Shown: in pieces, positions 61,718 through 64,000 of the stretch
Layout of the letters: each line of letters starts with the position of its first letter
Numbering within the stretch: the first letter of the stretch is position 1
From: Hymenobacter roseosalivarius DSM 11622
GTDB taxonomy: Bacteria; Bacteroidota; Bacteroidia; Cytophagales; Hymenobacteraceae
Length of the DNA: 64,000 nucleotides
Direction: 5' to 3'
Assembly: GCF_900176135.1 (NCBI RefSeq)
Contig: NZ_FWWW01000068.1
Location: 39,666-103,665 of the forward strand
Made by a program: the position numbers and the translations under genes
The notes under the pieces: generated by a model
What the model saw: the letters and a program-made list of their open reading frames with translations, nothing else
Told to the model about the DNA's origin: nothing
The model's database searches: none

Positions 61718-62515
61718 TTACTTGACCGCTACCGGCTGACCAACCATAAAATCATCGGCATCGAGCAGGGCTGGGAAACGCTCCCGGAAATCCTCCAGAT
61801 CTTTTCGGCGTAGCGTGCGGGTGATGCCGGTTTCCTGGTTGCCTACCTCTACCAGATACTCGCCGCACATGTCAAGCAGGACCGAGTCGCCGGCGTAGGC
61901 GTGGTTGTTGCCATCGGTGCCTACCCGGTTTACGCCCATCGTGTACGCCACGTTTTCGATGGCGCGGGCGCGCAACAAAGTAGACCAGGCCATGCGGCGC
62001 ACGGCAGGCCAGTTGGCTACATAGAGCAGCAAATCGTAGGGCGCAGCGGCTGGGTTCCGGCTCCAGACGGGGAAGCGCAAATCGTAGCACACCAGGGGGC
62101 AAATTCGCCAGCCGCGCCACTCCTCTACCAGTCGCGTGGTGCCGGCCGCATACACATTGTGCTCACCCGCCATCCGAAACAAATGACGCTTGTCGTAGTG
62201 GCTGAGCGTGCCGTCGGGCCGCGCCCAGATCAGGCGGTTATAATACTGGCCATCTTCGCGGACAATAAGGCTGCCCGTCACCACGGCATTTCGACTTTCG
62301 GCGGCGGCCAAAAGCCACGCGACGCTGGGCCCATCCATGGTTTCAGCCAGTTCGGGTGCTTTCATAGAGAAGCCCGTAGTGAACATCTCCGGCAGCACAA
62401 TCAGGTCAGTAGCTACCGGCAAATCCTGAATATAGCGCAGCAGCCCGCTTCTATTCGCCTCAGGGTCATGCCATTGCAGGCTGGCTTGTATAAAGGAAAC
62501 CGTCAGATCAGCCAC
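61718..62515 (-). CDS. Omega-amidase / nitrilase-family hydrolase (YafV/Nit2-like)
   Basis: A 265-residue carbon-nitrogen hydrolase with the catalytic triad Glu43 (LPEMFTTGFS), Lys109 (HYDKRHLF) and Cys143 (PLVCYDLRFP). YafV/Nit2 enzymes hydrolyse 2-oxoglutaramate and 2-oxosuccinamate. The neighbouring aminotransferase (62630-63790) is of the glutamine/methionine type that produces 2-oxoglutaramate, so the two genes form a glutamine transaminase-omega-amidase pair, which drives methionine salvage forward. The aminotransferase is upstream on the same strand, with a 114-nt gap. Confidence 0.88.
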   Translation of the reverse strand: MADLTVSFIQASLQWHDPEANRSGLLRYIQDLPVATDLIVLPEMFTTGFSMKAPELAETMDGPSVAWLLAAAESRNAVVTGSLIVREDGQYYNRLIWARPDGTLSHYDKRHLFRMAGEHNVYAAGTTRLVEEWRGWRICPLVCYDLRFPVWSRNPAAAPYDLLLYVANWPAVRRMAWSTLLRARAIENVAYTMGVNRVGTDGNNHAYAGDSVLLDMCGEYLVEVGNQETGITRTLRRKDLEDFRERFPALLDADDFMVGQPVAVK

Positions 62516-62629
62516 GGGCAGAGCAGTATAAATTGGTGTTCATAATAACGTAAAACCGACGCTATGGTACACGCCAATATCGTGCCTTTTAGAATAATGT
62601 ATATATATTTTTTAATTATTTAATGACAC

Positions 62630-63790
62630 TCACCATTTATGCAATCGTTGAGCTGCCGCCGTTAAGGTGTCGGGCTGTTTAGCAAAGCAAAACCGGACAA
62701 GTCCATGATCGGTGCCGTCGTGGTAGAAGGCGGAAACGGGCACTACCGCCACGCCCGCCTCGCGGGTAAGCCGACGGGCAAAGCGGACATCGTCTTCACC
62801 GGGTGCAATGGTAGCGTAGCGTGCTAGTTGGAAGTAGGCGCCCTGCACTGGCAACAGCTCAAAACGGGTGGGGGCCATCAGCTCCGCAAACAGATCACGC
62901 TTTTGCTGATAGAAATCCGGCAGCGCTTCGTAATGAGCAGCCTCAGCCAGCACATCGGCCAGCGCATGTTGCGTCGGCGTACTCACACTAAACGTCACAA
63001 ACTGATGCACCCGCCGTAATTCCGCCGTAAGTATGGCTGGCGCTACGCAATACCCCACTTTCCAGCCCGTGGCATGATAAGTCTTGCCGAATGATGACAG
63101 CACAAAGCTGCGCTCGGCCAGCGCCGGATACTGCAACGCGCTACGGTGCGGCTGCCCATCAAAGGTCATGTGCTCGTACACTTCATCGCTGAGCAGCAGC
63201 GTGGGCGTATCGGCGAGCAGCGTGGCCAGCTGCTGCCAGTCGGCATCGGTAAGTACGGCACCGCTCGGGTTATGGGGCGTATTGACGAGTATGAGGCGGG
63301 TGCGCGGCGTAAGGGCAGCCGCTATCCGTTCCCAATCGGGCCGAAAATCGGGAAGTAGCAGCGGCACGTACACCGGCACACCGCCCTGCAAGCGAATGGC
63401 CGGACCATACAGATCATAGGCTGGCTCCAGCACCAGCACCTCATCGCCGGGCCGCACTACGGCAGCCAGCACACCATACAGCGCCTCCGTGGCACCACTC
63501 GTAATCGTGATGTCGGTATCGGGGTTGGGGGGCAAAATCCCGTACAGCTGTGCGGTTTTCCGGCTGATTTCTTCGCGCAGGCGTAGCAGGCCCGGCATCG
63601 GGGCATATTGGTGGTGCCCACTGGTGCGCGCATGGCGGGCCAGCGCCTCCGTAAGCACCTGCGGCGGATCATAATCGGGGAAACCCTGGGCCAGATTGAT
63701 AGCGCCACATTCGGCGGCCAGCTGCGACATGACAGTGAAAATACTGGTGCCTACATCGGGCAGCTTGGACGCAAAGGCAGGTAAAGGCAT
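62630..63790 (-). CDS. Methionine aminotransferase (YbdL/KAT-like, PLP-dependent)
   Basis: A 386-residue fold-type I aminotransferase. The PLP Lys is in SSFGKTYHATGWKVGY (Lys236), with NTPHNPSGAV (Asn contact) and SDEVYEHM before it. INLAQGFPDYDPP is typical of the YbdL and kynurenine aminotransferase branch, which favours methionine and glutamine with oxo acids. With the omega-amidase downstream it likely converts the 2-oxo acid of methionine back to methionine using glutamine. GGGGGGCAAAATCC (63527) lies inside the gene. Confidence 0.9.
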   Translation of the reverse strand: MPLPAFASKLPDVGTSIFTVMSQLAAECGAINLAQGFPDYDPPQVLTEALARHARTSGHHQYAPMPGLLRLREEISRKTAQLYGILPPNPDTDITITSGATEALYGVLAAVVRPGDEVLVLEPAYDLYGPAIRLQGGVPVYVPLLLPDFRPDWERIAAALTPRTRLILVNTPHNPSGAVLTDADWQQLATLLADTPTLLLSDEVYEHMTFDGQPHRSALQYPALAERSFVLSSFGKTYHATGWKVGYCVAPAILTAELRRVHQFVTFSVSTPTQHALADVLAEAAHYEALPDFYQQKRDLFAELMAPTRFELLPVQGAYFQLARYATIAPGEDDVRFARRLTREAGVAVVPVSAFYHDGTDHGLVRFCFAKQPDTLTAAAQRLHKW

Positions 63791-63848
63791 ATAAGCAGTA
63801 GGAGGTCTTTTATAAGAAGGTGCCAGAATACTTCAGCTAAAGCAGCGC

Positions 63849-63894
63849 TAGTGCGGTTTCGTCGTCCGTGTACACGGACGACGAAACCGCACTA
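63849..63894. repeat. Perfect 46-nt palindrome without a loop (family D)
   Basis: The sequence from TAGTGCGGTTTCG through the centre GTGTACAC to CGAAACCGCACTA is an exact palindrome with 23-nt arms and no spacer. It lies in intergenic DNA 60 nt upstream of the aminotransferase gene. There is no T run, so it is not a typical terminator; it could bind a dimeric protein or be a short mobile repeat. Confidence 0.8.
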
Positions 63895-64000
63895 AGCGTA
63901 GGAAAGACGGCAGCAAACAGGCCTTAAGTTTACGCAGTAGAGTCCAGATTATAAGAAGCAAGCTGATGCTGGTAAGGTCTCCTTCAATAGCTAAAAAGCC

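Larger units (their letters stand above)
2564..63540. repeat. Dispersed motif GGGGGGC followed by A/T (about 40 copies)
   Basis: I counted by eye about 23 copies on the plus strand (for example 2564, 4001, 6496, 7527, 31931, 38228, 42810, 46105, 50341, 51775, 53042, 53144, 59828, 60921, 63527) and about 17 on the minus strand (for example 11297, 26199, 26744, 31060, 39532, 44400, 57829, 60031, 60206). Most lie inside genes, on either strand relative to the gene. Others form terminators. G runs of six elsewhere are rare, so the motif is specific rather than a side effect of GC content. Confidence 0.8.

Overview
The window looks like chromosome of a GC-rich member of the Bacteroidota, most likely Cytophagales and close to Hymenobacter. 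This is inferred from the sequence alone. The signs are a Bacteroidota-type promoter (TTG, 19 nt, TAnnTTTG) at 351-380, a type IX secretion sorting-domain remnant at 61.5 kb, many outer-membrane lipoproteins and barrels, a DUF2652 protein, a DUF5706 protein, and almost no Shine-Dalgarno sequences.

Layout. 0.35-1.7 kb: an AsnRS-like asparagine synthetase behind a structured leader with a possible attenuator. 1.9-15.0 kb: a pyrimidine and purine cluster, pyrD-like, pyrF, pyrE, purL, purQ, a DUF559 nuclease cassette, a purC-purE fusion, purD, purN, purF, purM. It covers the last steps of UMP synthesis and most of the route from PRPP to SAICAR; purB and purH are not here. 15.2-24.8 kb: a small metal-binding protein, a DUF4262 protein, a three-gene RND efflux operon and nicotinate phosphoribosyltransferase; the efflux operon lies between two direct copies of the pncB 3' end. 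24.9-33.8 kb: a STAS protein, an FAD/Rieske oxidoreductase, a cyanophycinase-like peptidase, two divergent LuxR-type response regulators sharing an exact 172-bp inverted repeat, tRNA-Arg(CCU), a DUF2652 cyclase-like protein, and an HD-DUF5706 (PycTM-like) membrane protein. 34.1-39.9 kb: a metallophosphoesterase fused to an outer-membrane barrel, another predicted barrel and a PepSY-like protein. 40.1-49.7 kb: a two-component system divergent from an RND operon, then an MFS transporter and a PAP2 phosphatase. 50.2-64 kb: an epimerase, an ArnT/PMT-type glycosyltransferase, polyphosphate kinase, SixA, HflX, cytochrome c, a glycosyltransferase, RmlC, MurF, a broken T9SS surface protein, omega-amidase and methionine aminotransferase.

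Two patterns overlie the genes. First, a short motif, GGGGGGC followed by an A/T run, occurs about 40 times, in genes on either strand and as head-to-head pairs in terminators. Second, there are several families of palindromic repeats; one family bounds the DUF559 nuclease gene like terminal inverted repeats and supplies the last codons of purQ. The strongest candidates for something undescribed are the DUF559/terminal-repeat element, the G6C motif, and the perfect inverted repeat that could exchange the receiver domains of two response regulators.

All assignments come from reading the translated sequence and recognising motifs; no database search was run. Counts of repeats and motifs were made by eye.
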